A stretch of DNA of 64,000 nucleotides from Tanytarsus gracilentus (GCA_038502055.1 JAXRKN010000045.1:7305501-7369500), one strand, 5' to 3'. Positions 41,099 to 52,707 are shown, counted from the first letter of the stretch. Notes: generated by a model not told the origin, from the letters alone. Made by a program: numbers and translations.

Positions 41099-41643
41099 TT
41101 CAACTTAAAAATTTTGGGAAAATTAAGTTTTAAGAATCAAAGCTTGCTCGATTTATTTTTGAGACAAAATTGCGCTTTTTTACCTTCAGTTTTAAATTAT
41201 TTAAATTTTTCATATATATGTATATGCATGCGTGAAGTCCGATGAACTTTAGCTATTTCAAAGAATTTGCAAAAGTATCAACTTGGCAAGGTAATAAAAT
41301 TTTCGCCTACAAAACTTTTATGACATAAAATCGGTAACTGTTAGAAAGAGAAATTCGAGATGAAAATAAGGTGGCCAGATAATTTTTCTAACGAACCCAG
41401 AATATTTTTTTTCAACTATTAAAATTTAATAATCAATATATAACTTGGGTGTGTTTTCAGCACTCTCGTCGTCGTCAAAAAAAATTTACATTTACATTAA
41501 ACATTGAATAAATAAAAAATATTTTATAAATTCTCAGCAGATGGTCATCCTATTATAAAACCACTTTAAAGCTAGTAAAAATCTTGTTTGTCATAAAAAT
41601 TAGAATCACCCAATCAATAAGTACAATGAACTCATCAGAATAG

Positions 41644-41651
41644 TATAAAAA
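41644..41651 (+). promoter_or_regulatory. TATA box of the serine protease homologue gene
   Basis: TATAAAAA sits 64 nt before the ATG at 41708. About 30 nt downstream is an initiator-like AAAATTAGTTTAG, the expected spacing for a strong TATA-driven promoter. Confidence 0.7.
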
Positions 41652-41707
41652 GAAATTTTGCGTATGGATCAAAATTAGTTTAGTCGAGGAAGTGAAAGAG
41701 TTAAGAC

Positions 41708-42873
41708 ATGAAGACTATTGTGATTTTATCAGTGCTGTTTGTGGTGGGAACACATGCAGTTTTTTACAGGTCCAAAGGCCCTCAAGAGCAAGAAAAAATT
41801 GCTATTGGAGTCCCAGGTAGGAGGACGGAAAATTTGGATTTTTGTTACATCTCGGTGACTTTCTATCAAAAAAAGCAAACGTGTGGCTGCATGATTTGGA
41901 ATTCTAATTACGTTATCACGACTGCTCGATGTGTTGTTGAGTAAGAATTTTTTTTGTTAAATTCGAAAAATTCTTAATTTGATTTTTCTCACAGTTGCTC
42001 TGAAGGAATTGCCTCAAACATAACGGTAACGTTTCCTCTAAAAGTTGGTGCCGCAAAAACCGGAAGAGTAACAAGAGTAATTGTCCCTGATGGAATAATT
42101 GGAGAGGGTGGTCCATTACCAAAGTATGATCCAGCAGCAGAGTCTCCTTTCACTGATGTCGTTGGAAACAATGTCGCAATTCTCAAGCTGGCAACAGCGA
42201 TCGTAATTGACGACAGTGAGAGATTTATTTCATTAAAAATATAAAAAAATTATAAAAATATTTTATTTTTTTTAAGGGACTGCATCTGCATCGGCTGATC
42301 TACTTCCAGCGATTTCAGACTCAATTTCGTTGCTATTGGGAATCTTCAAGACCGAAATCATAAATCCAAAATATCGTGCTTGTGGTGTTGGCGTGATTAA
42401 CAATCAAAATCAAATGGCTACCGGCGTTCTTTGCACGGACGTGAATATTCTTGACCCTGCTACTGAACCTTGCAGAAATCCACAAAATCCAACCTCAATT
42501 TACACACTGCCAGATGGTGGCGTTTTTTGTGTGCAGTGGTCTGACCGAGACAACAACATATGCCCGGGTGATTTTGGAGGTAAATTCAAAAATACTTTGA
42601 TGCATTTAAAAATTTTAAATCATTCTTAAACCAGGTCCAATCTACATTTATGAGCCGAATCCAAAAGGTGGAGCTAATTTGCAAATTCCTATGGGCTTGG
42701 CTATCGGCAGTCCTGACGCTCGTCCCAATGCACCGTGTCTTGGCGGTCAAACAATCTATGCGCAATATTTCACTGAAAATGTCGTCAATTGGATCACCTC
42801 ACTTACAAGTAATCCCCAAAAGAGAGTCATTACTTCAGTTCTCAACAAATTAGTGATTGAAGGAAAAATTTGA
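41708..42873 (+). CDS. Secreted serine protease homologue (inactive S1 fold)
   Basis: Four exons (41708-41940, 41995-42215, 42277-42579, 42635-42873) give 331 aa. Residues 1-17 (MKTIVILSVLFVVGTHA) form a signal peptide. The fold is S1-like, but every catalytic residue is replaced: the His motif reads TTARC, the Asp motif NNVAILKL and the Ser motif CPGDFGGP (Arg, Asn and Phe in place of His, Asp and Ser). The frame is otherwise intact and the promoter looks strong, so this is a conserved-type pseudo-protease rather than a decayed gene. Insect serine protease homologues act as cofactors or regulators of melanisation and clotting cascades, or serve in gut or seminal fluid; which applies here is unknown. 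No clip domain is visible. It is unrelated in detail to the active protease at 19005-19963. AATAAA lies at 42908-42913. Confidence 0.88.
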
Positions 42874-42907
42874 AGAGAAAAATTTGACTAAAAAAATATA
42901 TTAGATC

Positions 42908-42913
42908 AATAAA
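42908..42913 (+). terminator. Poly(A) signal of the serine protease homologue
   Basis: AATAAA stands 35 nt after the TGA stop, the usual place for the cleavage and polyadenylation signal. Confidence 0.6.
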
Positions 42914-45392
42914 ATCACAAAGCATTTTTAATCAAGACTTTTTATTAGTTTTTGCTCTTTTCACGCAAAAAAATTATTGACTTGCAGGAATTTGACACCA
43001 ACAAAAAAGAAGATGCGAATGAAACTGACATACCTTAAAAAATAAACGAGATTCCGGATTCTATTTTTGGATAGAAGTTTTTGACTCTAGTTTAAGATTT
43101 AAAAATTTGAAAGTTTGAATCTTGCGACATAAAATCTGTAAATTGGCTAAACCATAAAAAATCTTCTTCTTCACCATCAATTTATCTCTCAACTTTAACT
43201 GCATGATTTGAGTCAAAACTGTTTTCATCATTTTCGTTGTTGTTGTTGTGTTTTTTAATGCTCGTAAAAAAATTGCCTGTGTAATGCAGTATACAATTTG
43301 AAGCATGTCTCATTCCAGTAAGGCTGACAATAAAAACATTTTAATTAAATTTAATTGAGATTTCAGACACTCACTTTACTCTCTCGTTCGTTCAGCTTAA
43401 TGCTGCTTTGCCTTTGTGACTCTTTGTATGATCAAATAATCAAAATGATGCGAAGGGAGTTCAAAAAATTATTTAAAATTAAGAAGCCTAATTTTGATAG
43501 AGTTAAATTTTTAAAATGATTTTAATGCAATTAAACGTTATAAATATTTAAAAATCTTTTCAACTTTTTCCGAAACACCAACCATTGACTCAAAACTCTC
43601 GACAACAAAAATGTTTTCATTCCTCGAATTTTCCACTGAGACAAAAAATTTCCATCGTTAAATCCCCTCGAGAATTGAGAAGGAAAATTCTCTTTCAATT
43701 TTTCTCCCTCCATTCGAAAAAGAAATTTTTCAATTGCAAAGAACAAGTTTGTAAGATCAGCACAAGTAAAAAATTTGGGATGAGAGAGCGGGTGGAAAAT
43801 GACGGAAAGTCACAAAAATCGTTACATCATCATCATCACAAATTTACTCAAATTCTTCTTATTCTCTTTCTCTCTCTCACTTTATTGAGTTTTATTCGCT
43901 TCATAATGGGTTTTTGATTTCGCTTAAACGTTTTGCTCGATGTGATACACATGAATAATGGAAATGATTATATTGCCGAGCACAAAAGAGAGAAAAAATA
44001 TTCAGAGAGTTTACGAATATCCTCGCAACGAGAGAGAGAGAGTTAACATGTTGTAAACCCATCAGAATTTGTCAAGTAAGCTATTATAAGGCACTCACAT
44101 AACAAAAAGAGTTCGTTAATGGTTCGAATTTATGTCTGGCATTTATTTCTGTTTCATCGTTGAAAAAAATTTGCAGGAGATTCTTTAATAATTTTTTTCT
44201 AAAATTATGCAACAACTCAAATAAAGTTTTAATAAATTTCACACTAAAATCTCACTTTTCATAAAATAATTCATATATCAAACATCACAAAATCATTTTT
44301 ATGCGGGCGGAAATTGCTATTCGACATTGTTGGATTTTTCTCTCCCCTCTCGACAAAAAGTTGTGATAATTAGTGCTAAATGAGATATTTCAGATGCTGC
44401 ATTGCGTTCATAAAAAAATATGAAAACTGAAATTTAATATTTTTCTGTGTGTCTTTGTATGAAAAAAATTATCCACTTAAGAGAGTCTTTGAGTTCTCAG
44501 AGGAACCGCATGCAAATTAATACGATATAAAAATGAGGAAAAAAACTCCAGAAGCCAAACACATTTAATTGTACACTTTTTCGGAAACATTTAACGACGG
44601 CGACACTTAAACAGTTTATAAAGCGGCAGCATTTTATTAATTAATCAATAAACGGCAGTTAAAATAGCGACATGCATTTATGATGATTTTAAATACGCTG
44701 AATATAATTAATGGATCACATTAAACTGATTAAATGACGAAGATAGTGTGAGAGAGCAATGGCGAGAAGGAAAAAAATCATGCGGGAAAATGTCGTTAAA
44801 TTAATGGAATTTTGATGGACAGTAAAATAATTTTCAAGAGAGTATAATTGAGTGAAAGAAGCTGAGGGGGAATTTTAATTGATCGAAATAAAAAATCGCA
44901 AATCATAAATGAGCGTAATTGATCAAGAAAGGGACAATTGAATTTTTTTTAAAAAATAATTTCAATTTAAATTTATAAAATTCAAATAATCTCAATTCTT
45001 GACTCTTAACTCTCGATTTTATCTCTCAATCTCCATCGAGCTTAAATTAAAATCACATCCATTCACTTTTATTCCTCCATCATCAACAACAATGTTCATG
45101 TTCACAATTAAATTAAATGCTTTAGTAAAAGATCTTTAATTACATTCGTTCACAAGAAAATTGCATAAACTTTTCTATATTTACAATCAATTCCGATTCA
45201 GTAAGGATAATATAGCAATTATCGTTGCTTGAAACCACCCTCACAACGTTGATGGATTATTTTGTATCAAAAATTTGAATTCTACTGAAAAGGGTGAAAA
45301 TTTTATTTCAATTTAAAACAAAAGCAAAGAATTTTTATTATTTGAAAAAAGATTTTTCGAAATCAAAATTTTATCTCATGAATGTAAAAAAT
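42914..45392. other. AT-rich spacer without recognised genes
   Basis: Open frames at 43061-43306, 43531-43746 and 43585-43917 are low-complexity and carry no domain. Nothing else is supported. Confidence 0.45.
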
Positions 45393-45928
45393 TTAATTTT
45401 TTTCTCTCTTATTTAATGGAAAACATCTTTGACGTTTGGGTTTTGGAGCGATAGGACTTGGTATCCCTATCAATGGCTCTGGCTCTGGTTCTGGCTCAGG
45501 TTGAGGCTTAGGATCGGAATCACAAACAATTGTGCCACAGCAGCCAGGATATGGCAAAGACATGTCTGGAATTATTTGGCAGTTCGGAGCATCGATCGCC
45601 ATAACTCCACACCTGTTTTAAAAAAATATTAATTAAATTTATTTAGAAAATTTAAACTAAAAATACCCTTCAAGTGACATAGAAAAGTCACTTTCGCATG
45701 TGATTTTTTCACAATTTGAAACAGCTTGACTTTCAGTCGGTTTCAAGAAGACATCATCACGCTCAAACCAGCAGTAACCTTCACGGGCTGAAATTAAAAA
45801 ATGTTTAAGAAGAAAATTAAGAATATTCTAATTAATTTACTAGTGCTTTTAGCCATTTCTGGTGGGTACATCATGATGTAACCCAAAGAAGAGGAGACAA
45901 AAGTCAAAAATAAAATTTTAAACAACAT
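45393..45928 (-). CDS. SVWC (Vago-type) secreted peptide, copy A, with Pro-Glu tail
   Basis: Exons 45928-45841 (88 nt), 45787-45667 (121 nt) and 45612-45393 give 142 aa. A signal peptide (MLFKILFLTFVSSSLGY) is followed by one single-domain von Willebrand factor C module with eight cysteines: GYCW, SNC-EKITC, CGV, PNC, PYPGCC and IVC. Members of this family in Diptera include Vago, a secreted cytokine-like antiviral factor; other members respond to infection or nutrition. What sets copy A apart is a C-terminal tail of about 40 residues after the last domain cysteine: a PEPEPEPEP run followed by a basic stretch (KPKRQRCFPLNKREKN) with a ninth mature cysteine. Function is inferred from family only. 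It is the 3'-most member of a same-strand array of five. Confidence 0.85.
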
Positions 45929-46156
45929 TTTAAGACAACTTATTGCTTCAAAACTTGTTGTGAAACTGAAATAATTTATTTAATAAAAATGTGCACATCA
46001 GAAAAAAATTAAAAAAGTTCTTAAGTAATCAATGACAAACGAAGTTTAATTGCTTCAAGTGTTTTGAATGTAAATAAAACTGAAAAATAAATTTTTTATT
46101 AAAAACGAGTCAAAAAGTTTATAATTTTAAAAGTTAAATTTTCAATAAATTTAGAT

Positions 46157-46883
46157 TTAATTAATTTTCTTCACTTGGTGCATTTTCTCCGCATTATCGC
46201 AAACAATTTTTTCGCAACATTCAGGATAATTTTTGAATAAATCACGAACAATTCTGCAATTTGGTTGATTCGAATCTAAAGCTATGACGCCGCATCTGAT
46301 AAGAAATTATTTTGAAGAAAAAAATTCATTTAAAAAATTAAAAAACCTTGACACATATTTGAACGTAGTTTTGCATAAACCAAAAAATGACTGTAAAAAA
46401 AAACACCACATGCCTGCTTCGGAAAACATATTTATTTGAAATATTTTTTTACCCTTTTTTTTTGAAAATCTATCTTATGGTGTTAAAAATTAAGTTATTA
46501 TCCCCTATCGCCACAATTTTCTTGCGTGTTAAAGTTGAAATAAAATCGCGGTTAAAATTTAAATTTTTCCTGTGTTTTTTCGTCTTTTTTGGTTTATGCA
46601 AAACTACGTTCATTTACTAACCCTACGAGTGTCATTGAATAATCTTCATTGCATCTGATTTCCTCGCAGCCTCTCAAAAATTTACTTTGTCTATTTCTGA
46701 TCAAAAGATTTTCACGCATGTACCAACAATTGCTTGGATGTGCTGGAAGATTTTTAAATAATTTTTTATATCGATCGGTATCAAAATTATTTTACTAATG
46801 CTTTTTGCAATTTCAGGCGGATAAATTGTCAAGTAGCCCAAACATGATGAAATTAGAGTTAAAATTAATATTTTACTCAACAT
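46157..46883 (-). CDS. SVWC (Vago-type) secreted peptide, copy B
   Basis: Exons 46883-46796 (88 nt), 46742-46622 (121 nt) and 46295-46157 (139 nt) give 115 aa. The start at MLSKILILTLISSCLGYLTI is chosen over an upstream in-frame Met because it aligns with the other copies and gives a clean signal peptide. All eight domain cysteines are present (NCWY, GCEEIRC, CGVIAL, NCRIV, YPECC, IVC). Intron phases (1, then 2) match the other copies. Intron 2 is 326 nt, long for the cluster. A TGATAAG box lies on the plus strand at 46944-46950, about 60 nt upstream. Copy A is 230 bp downstream. Confidence 0.85.
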
Positions 46884-47041
46884 TTTGGGAATTAAACTAA
46901 TCTCGTCGATTGATGAGTTAAAACTGAGATTTTTACAATGCACTGATAAGAAATTAATTTTTTTAAGAGTCAAAAATGAGAATAAAAAAATCATTTATTT
47001 TTCACGCTTTTAATGCGAAATCTTTATTTTCTTGAGGCTTT

Positions 47042-47445
47042 CTAACATTCAGCTTTTGGGCAGCAGTCAGGGTATGAGAGCGAATTATTTTCAACAATTC
47101 TGCATCCTTTTGGAAAAGCAATTAAACCACATCTATTTGAATAAACTCAAAAATTATTATTGTAATTAACGACTGTTGTTACAACTTACGATGCCAATTG
47201 CATTGAATAGTCGAAGTTGCAAGTTGCTTTTTGACAGTTTGAAACTGTTTTCGATTGGTTAATTCTAATGTCCACACCATCATAATGACAATAACCCTTT
47301 TTATCTTGATGAAAAAAAAATAAAAAACTTTATCTAAAAATTAGATCTTGAACTTACTGCTTTTTGCACTCCCCGCTGGATAATTCGCTAATGCACACAT
47401 GCAAGTTGTTGCAAGAGTTAAAAAAATTAAAAACTTTAAAAACAT
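47042..47445 (-). CDS. SVWC (Vago-type) secreted peptide, copy C (shortest)
   Basis: Exons 47445-47358 (88 nt), 47304-47190 (115 nt) and 47132-47042 (91 nt) give 97 aa. Signal peptide MFLKFLIFLTLATTCMCALA is followed by GYCHY, SNCQKATC, CGLIAF, GCRIV, YPDCC and AEC, i.e. eight cysteines; the protein stops directly after the last one. Exon 2 is two codons shorter and exon 3 lacks the tail seen in the other copies. The promoter side is odd: 25 nt upstream of the ATG begins a run of about 140 bp of alternating poly-A and poly-T, so a normal promoter is not visible. The gene itself is intact. Confidence 0.82.
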
Positions 47446-47469
47446 TTTTGTTTTGTTTAATTTTTTGGG

Positions 47470-47490
47470 AAAAAAAAAAAAAAAATTAAA

Positions 47491-47539
<49 letters not shown>

Positions 47540-47606
47540 TTTTTTTTTTTTTTTATTAAAAAAAAAATTTTTTTTTTTTTATTTTTTTTTTTTTTTTTTT
47601 TTTTTT
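47470..47606. repeat. Alternating poly-A / poly-T block between SVWC copies C and D
   Basis: The sequence is almost only long A-runs and T-runs, each about 10-30 nt, in alternation, ending TTTTGGGTTTTG. It could fold back on itself. Such a pattern may reflect sequencing or consensus error at a hairpin as much as real biology. Confidence 0.6.
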
Positions 47607-47768
47607 GGGTTTTGTTTTGTTTTAAACTCTTAGAATTTTAGATGTCAACTGACCGAAGACGCTTTAAAATTTCATCTTTTATAGTTTTCGTCTGAAATTT
47701 TTTATGAACATCTTAAGAACTCGTTTGGAATAAATTTTAAAAATTTTATTGCACTGAATTGTTAAACT

Positions 47769-48230
47769 TTATTCGATAGAGTTTCCTTCAAGGCTATTCA
47801 CTTTGACAGTTTTGTCACAAACAATATCACCACAGCATCTTGGATATGGTAGAGCCATGTTCTTGACAATTTTACATCCGGGCACATCTATAACCTTTAT
47901 TCCACACCTTTAAAACATTTAATTAACTTTAAATTATTTTAATTTTTAAAAGTTTGACTTACCCATAAACAGACATTGAATAATCGTCATTGCATGATGC
48001 CTCTTCGCAATTTGAAACAATTTTTGTTTCTCCAATTTTTATGTAAACTTTTTCAGTTCCGAATGCGCAGTAACCTTCGCGATCTAGAGATTTTTGAAAG
48101 TTAAAATTTGAAGAATTTAAAAATACTTTTTTACAGCTTTACCACTTTTAGCAGCTCCTGGAGCATATTGATAAACATAGCACATTGAAGAGCAAACAAA
48201 AGCCGCGAATAATAAAAACTTGAAAATCAT
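47769..48230 (-). CDS. SVWC (Vago-type) secreted peptide, copy D
   Basis: Exons 48230-48143 (88 nt), 48083-47963 (121 nt) and 47907-47769 (139 nt) give 115 aa, the same exon lengths as copy B. Signal peptide MIFKFLLFAAFVCSSMCYVY. Eight domain cysteines: GYCAF, SNCEEASC, CGIKV, GCKIV, YPRCC and IVC, then a short tail ending NSLEGNSIE. The motif NDDYSMS before the second splice site is shared across the cluster. A TGATAA box lies at 48345-48350, about 115 nt upstream. Confidence 0.86.
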
Positions 48231-48738
48231 TTTATTAGATGTAAATTCACCGAGTCTCAACAATTGAATGAGAAAATTATTGCTCAATTTTGTGTAATCT
48301 GAATAAATTTTTACTCATTTCTCCGTCCGCAAACAACTTTTTGCTGATAATGTTGCTAGTTTACATTGAGAGGTTCATATGTCACATAAGTTGAGATGAA
48401 AACAAGGTGAAATAACTGAGTGGTAAAAATTTATTAAATTTTATTAAATTTAGATATTATAGAGTCAAATATTGTTGACTGCTTTAGTGATATATGAATG
48501 AAAATATTTTTTCAAAAAATTGAAAGTGTAAAATTTAAAAGCAATCAAAGTCACGTGCTCAAAGCAAATGTTTACGTTAACACATACAAAAATTTAATTC
48601 ACACGCATGACTCAAAAAAAATCTTCTTAAATATTTTATAAAAATTCTTATTAGGTTTTTATTCAAAAAATTCTTCTACTTCATTAAAATTTTAATTAAA
48701 TATTTTAAAAAATTCTTCTTGTTTTTTTTTCTAAAAAT

Positions 48739-49229
48739 TTAATCGATCGAGTTACTTTCGACCATCATTAAATCAGGAATCGAAGTCGTTGGATTTTTTT
48801 CGTATTCAACGCAGATTAAAGCGGTACAGCAATACGGATAAGGTTTTGATAAATCTCGTTCAAATCTTTTACAGTTTGGATCAATTACTGAATAAGTTCC
48901 ACATCTAAAAAAAAGTTTTAAAAAGTTTTAAAGAAATAATATTTTAAACAAACCCAAAGAGCGTCATTGAATAATCATCATTGCAGGTAATTTCTTCACA
49001 GTTTTTCAGCAGTTTCGTTTCTTTGATTCTTAACAAAACTTTTTCCTTTTCATAATAGCAATGACCATCGAATTCTATGTTTTTTAATTGAAAAGTTAAA
49101 AGTTTATAAAAAACGTTAATATCGTTATTCACCTTTACTTTTCCCTATTTCTGATGGAATTATGTAAATGTAAGCAAATGAACTGCCAACAATTGCTGCA
49201 AAAATTAACACCTTGAATAAATTACTCAT
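48739..49229 (-). CDS. SVWC (Vago-type) secreted peptide, copy E
   Basis: Exons 49229-49133 (97 nt), 49074-48954 (121 nt) and 48904-48739 (166 nt) give 127 aa. Signal peptide MSNLFKVLIFAAIVGSSFAY. Eight cysteines: GHCYY, NCEEITC, CGTYSV, NCKRF, PYPYCC and LIC, followed by a 22-residue acidic tail ending ESNSID. The tail end resembles that of copy D (NSIE), suggesting the two are close duplicates. Exon 1 carries three extra codons. The second donor, GTTTGT, is weak. TGATAAG lies at 49351-49357, about 120 nt upstream of the ATG, and again at 49452-49458. Confidence 0.85.
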
Positions 49230-51376
49230 AATAACTTTTTTAACTAATTTATTTCCTTTTCAAATGCACTTAATTCACTGAATGACTGCCAAAGACTAAT
49301 TGTTTCGAATTTTATACTCAAAAATATTTATTTACACATTTTTAAACTTCTGATAAGAAAATACGAAAAATAAAAAAGGGGTCAGTAAGAATTTTGAGCA
49401 TTAAGAGAGAAATAACTTTTCAAACAAGGTTTTTGAAATCGAAAGTTTTGCTGATAAGCGTTTGAAAATATTTAGGTGAGAAAATGCGAGGATTTGTTAA
49501 CAAAACAAAAAAGTTCATGAGGTTAATGATCGGTAAAAAAATATGAAAATATCTAACGAAATTTTTTTAAGCAAATTGAAAAATTCTCTTGAACTCGCTT
49601 CTAAAATTGAAAGTGAACAATAAAAATTAAAACACGTCATATACAAACCAAATTTTTATAAAAAAAAGATTTAAAGAATTAAAATTTTTAAATCAACTTC
49701 ATAAAACAACTTTCATATTTTTCACGCTGATTTGAGTTGATTATCGAAAAGCATTAACATCACATAAATAATGATCTGCAAAAAAATTCTCGATGTCAGA
49801 GTGAGAAAAATTGTATCATATCATTTTTTATTAAGCGAGATTATGAATTTGAAAAAGAAATCGTCAATAAAACTTCTCGGAATTGCTAAATTTATTTTTT
49901 TCATCATCCGCTCTTTATTGTTGGATCATTATTAATATTGTTGTTGATGTTGGTGCAGCATAAAAATTTTGTATCTGGGTGTGTGCGTTTTTGAGTATGA
50001 AATTAATAAAATTTTACATCATTGCAATATTTTTTCAAAATTTGTTTAAATGAAATTTTATATTAAAAATTATATTTCAAATTTTTTAGGTCTTCAAACT
50101 TCAGGACAGTCTCCTAAAATTTTCTTTTTCATCAGAAGTCATTAAAATCGAATAAAGGAATTGGCTCTTTAAAAGTTTCTTCTTCATTTCTATGTTTTGT
50201 ATGCAAATGAAGATTTTTTCCTTTCAATCGACCAAATGTGATCATTTTTGGAGCCTTCGCGAAATAAAATGGCAATCAAAAAAAAATATTTCTCTTTTTC
50301 AATAATTGATGGTCAAATTTCTGTAGAATTTCTTAATTATCTGCATGGATATTAAAAGAGTCGAGGAGAGAAGGAATGAAAGAAAAAAAGGCGAACGATT
50401 TCGATTAAACTAATTCCACTTAATTAATTACGAGATCGCTTTTTCTCTCTCATTTCATATCGACAGCGCCATATGAATGGTCACTGCAAGGGATGAGCAA
50501 ATTAATTAGGAATTAACGCGGTTGACAAATTAAAAAAATATTTAAAAAATAAAAAATAATTTTTAGATTTTTGGAAGTGATTTTTTAATTCCTTCCGAGT
50601 GTCCCATCCTATGCACGAGACCACCAGAATAGCAATGAAAACTTGTCCATCGACTGTTGCTCTCGTTTGTGTGTAATCATTAATTGCGTCCCATAAACAA
50701 AAAAAAATAAATGTAAAGAGACATTCGAAGATCATCTCGCCGGCACTTAATCGGAGAATTTTTCTTCAAAAGAGAAATTCCAGAAGCTGAAAGCATTTAA
50801 CATTTAAATGACGTCCAAAAAATTTGAGCTGATCGCACATTATACGAAAGAAGTCATCAGCGATAACAGCGTTGTGAGATCATTTTCCTCCTCCCTAAGT
50901 TCTTTAATTTTAATCTTTTTCGCTCATTCTGCTTTTGCCTTAAATTTCGTAATAAAATCGCTTATAAAACGATTCTTTCACAATTAATGGGCCATTTTCG
51001 ACGCTTTTAAGTAAAGAGGAAGATTTTATGGGTTGAGGATGAAAAAATCAACGAGTTTATAAAAAAATTCGTCTTTTAATTTTTTTTGATAGCAATTTAA
51101 GAATTTTTCAAGTGAAAAAAATTTTAATGAGGTAAAATTACAAATTTTATTTTTTTAAAATTTCATTCAATTTCCTCAATTTGGACATTGGGTGGCCGAA
51201 ACGCTTCCAACATAATAAACTGTTCCATTTACAACACCATCATCATCATCCAACCGGTAGGAAAGAATTGAATTTTTTTATCTCGAATTTCGACTGGTTT
51301 TATCGTGATTTTATTTTGTCTCTCGATCGTGTGTTGGTGGCACATCAAAAAAAAGAATTCTTTTTACACATTAATG
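49230..51376. other. AT-rich spacer within the SVWC cluster
   Basis: Apart from the likely promoter of copy E at its left end, no gene or further SVWC fragment was found. Open frames at 50502-50735 and 51181-51504 have no recognisable features. Confidence 0.45.
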
Positions 51377-52699
51377 CGGGGGGCGTAGCACGGCGATATA
51401 AATTTTATATCAGATATCAAAGATATAAAAGATATCAAATTTATATCTTTTATATCTTTTATCTCTTTTATATCATTTATATCTTCCATACAAAATTGAT
51501 ATAAATATTTATATTTTTTTAAACAATTAAATCAAGATTTAATTAATTTAACAACTTTAATTTTTGATATAAAAAATCTTTAAAATTTTTTTGAATAATA
51601 TTTATTCTAGTTTTTTCTGCTCATTAATAAAAATGTTTCAAAACAAACTTTACCGCGTATCCTATTCGATCAGTATTTAAAATCAAGTGCATAAAAAAAT
51701 CAGTTTAGTCAATCCGAACAGTTATAGCTTTAAAAATATTTTAGTGACAAAAATTGAAAATTTACTTTACGTTTATTTTTGACGCTATAGGCTCTAAGAA
51801 CCTAAGTCCTAAGTAATTAAGACTCATTCCATCCTACTCGGATAAAGGCGAGTTCAACGCATAATTAGTAATTCTGTTTGCTTCTAATTACTCAATTAAT
51901 TAATTAAAGTTCAAAAACATACATGAAGCCATGTTCTGAAAAATGGAATTATGGCTGTCCGTGGCACTACTGACCGACCATGATGGACATTCCTCAAAAA
52001 TCATCTATGTCAATCGATTCCTAGTCCAATCACGAGTTCAACGAGATACATGAAGCCATAGTTCTGAAAATGGACATTAGTGGCACTACTGGCCATCCAT
52101 GATGGACATTCATCAAAAATTATCAATGCCAATCGATTTCTGATCCAATCACGAGTACAACGATACCCATGAAGCCATATAATAGAAATTTTGTATGAAA
52201 AATGGATATTATGGCCGTCCGTGGCACGACCTATGGTCATGACCCAAAAAATTTCTAAAATGGCCTAATATAGACCCTCAGAGCTACCATCTGGCCAAAA
52301 CTAGAAGTTTCTAGGTAGAAGTTTCTAGGGCTGAGTTCTCGATGGAACAGACGAACGGAAAAATGAGCATATAAGCATTACCACAACTTTGTTGGGTTAC
52401 GCTAAAAATGAGAGTTTACTTAAGAAGAGATTAACATGAGGTTTAGTGACACCAAAATTATCAATAATAAATTTTTAAAATATTTTTATTAAATTTAAAG
52501 ATGTTTTTTCTTCTTCATTTTTTGTAAAGTCACTCAATTAACGTTAATTAAAACTTTCATTTAATTTAAAAGAATTGATTCGCCAATGTTAAAAACTGTT
52601 AAAAAGATATAAAAGATATAAATTTTGGGATATAAATGATATAAAAGATAGAAAAGATATCAAAGATATAAAATTTATATCTTCGTGATTCGCCCCCAT
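51377..52699. mobile_element. hAT-like non-autonomous DNA transposon
   Basis: The target duplication CATTAATG occurs exactly at 51369-51376 and 52700-52707. The ends are inverted repeats: GGGGGCGTAGCACGGCGATA at 51379 faces, in reverse complement from the right end, GGGGGCGAATCACGAAGATA, and the match continues through TAAATTTTATATC. Both subterminal zones (51392-51500 and 52600-52680) are packed with GATATAAAAGATATC-type repeats. An 8-bp duplication and short G-rich TIRs point to the hAT superfamily. No transposase is recognisable in 1.3 kb, so it is non-autonomous or decayed. It lies between SVWC copies E and F. Confidence 0.78.
51921..52240. repeat. Tandem repeats of about 125 bp inside the hAT-like element
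   Basis: Units beginning ACATGAAGCCAT start at 51921 and 52048, with a third, partial and rearranged unit at about 52167. The first two share TGGCACTACTG, CCATGATGGACATTC and CCAATCACGAG. They produce the minus-strand open frame 52010-52240, which is not a gene. Confidence 0.75.
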
Positions 52700-52707
52700 C
52701 ATTAATG

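Noticed and set aside
47399..47641. 80-aa open frame made of Lys and Phe runs
   Set aside because: It only reflects the poly-A/poly-T block and crosses SVWC copy C on the other strand.
51181..51504. 107-aa plus-strand frame with Tyr-rich end
   Set aside because: The Tyr-rich part is the GATATAAAAGATATC repeat of the transposon end; the rest has no support.
52010..52240. 76-aa minus-strand frame
   Set aside because: It is a product of the tandem repeats inside the hAT-like element.
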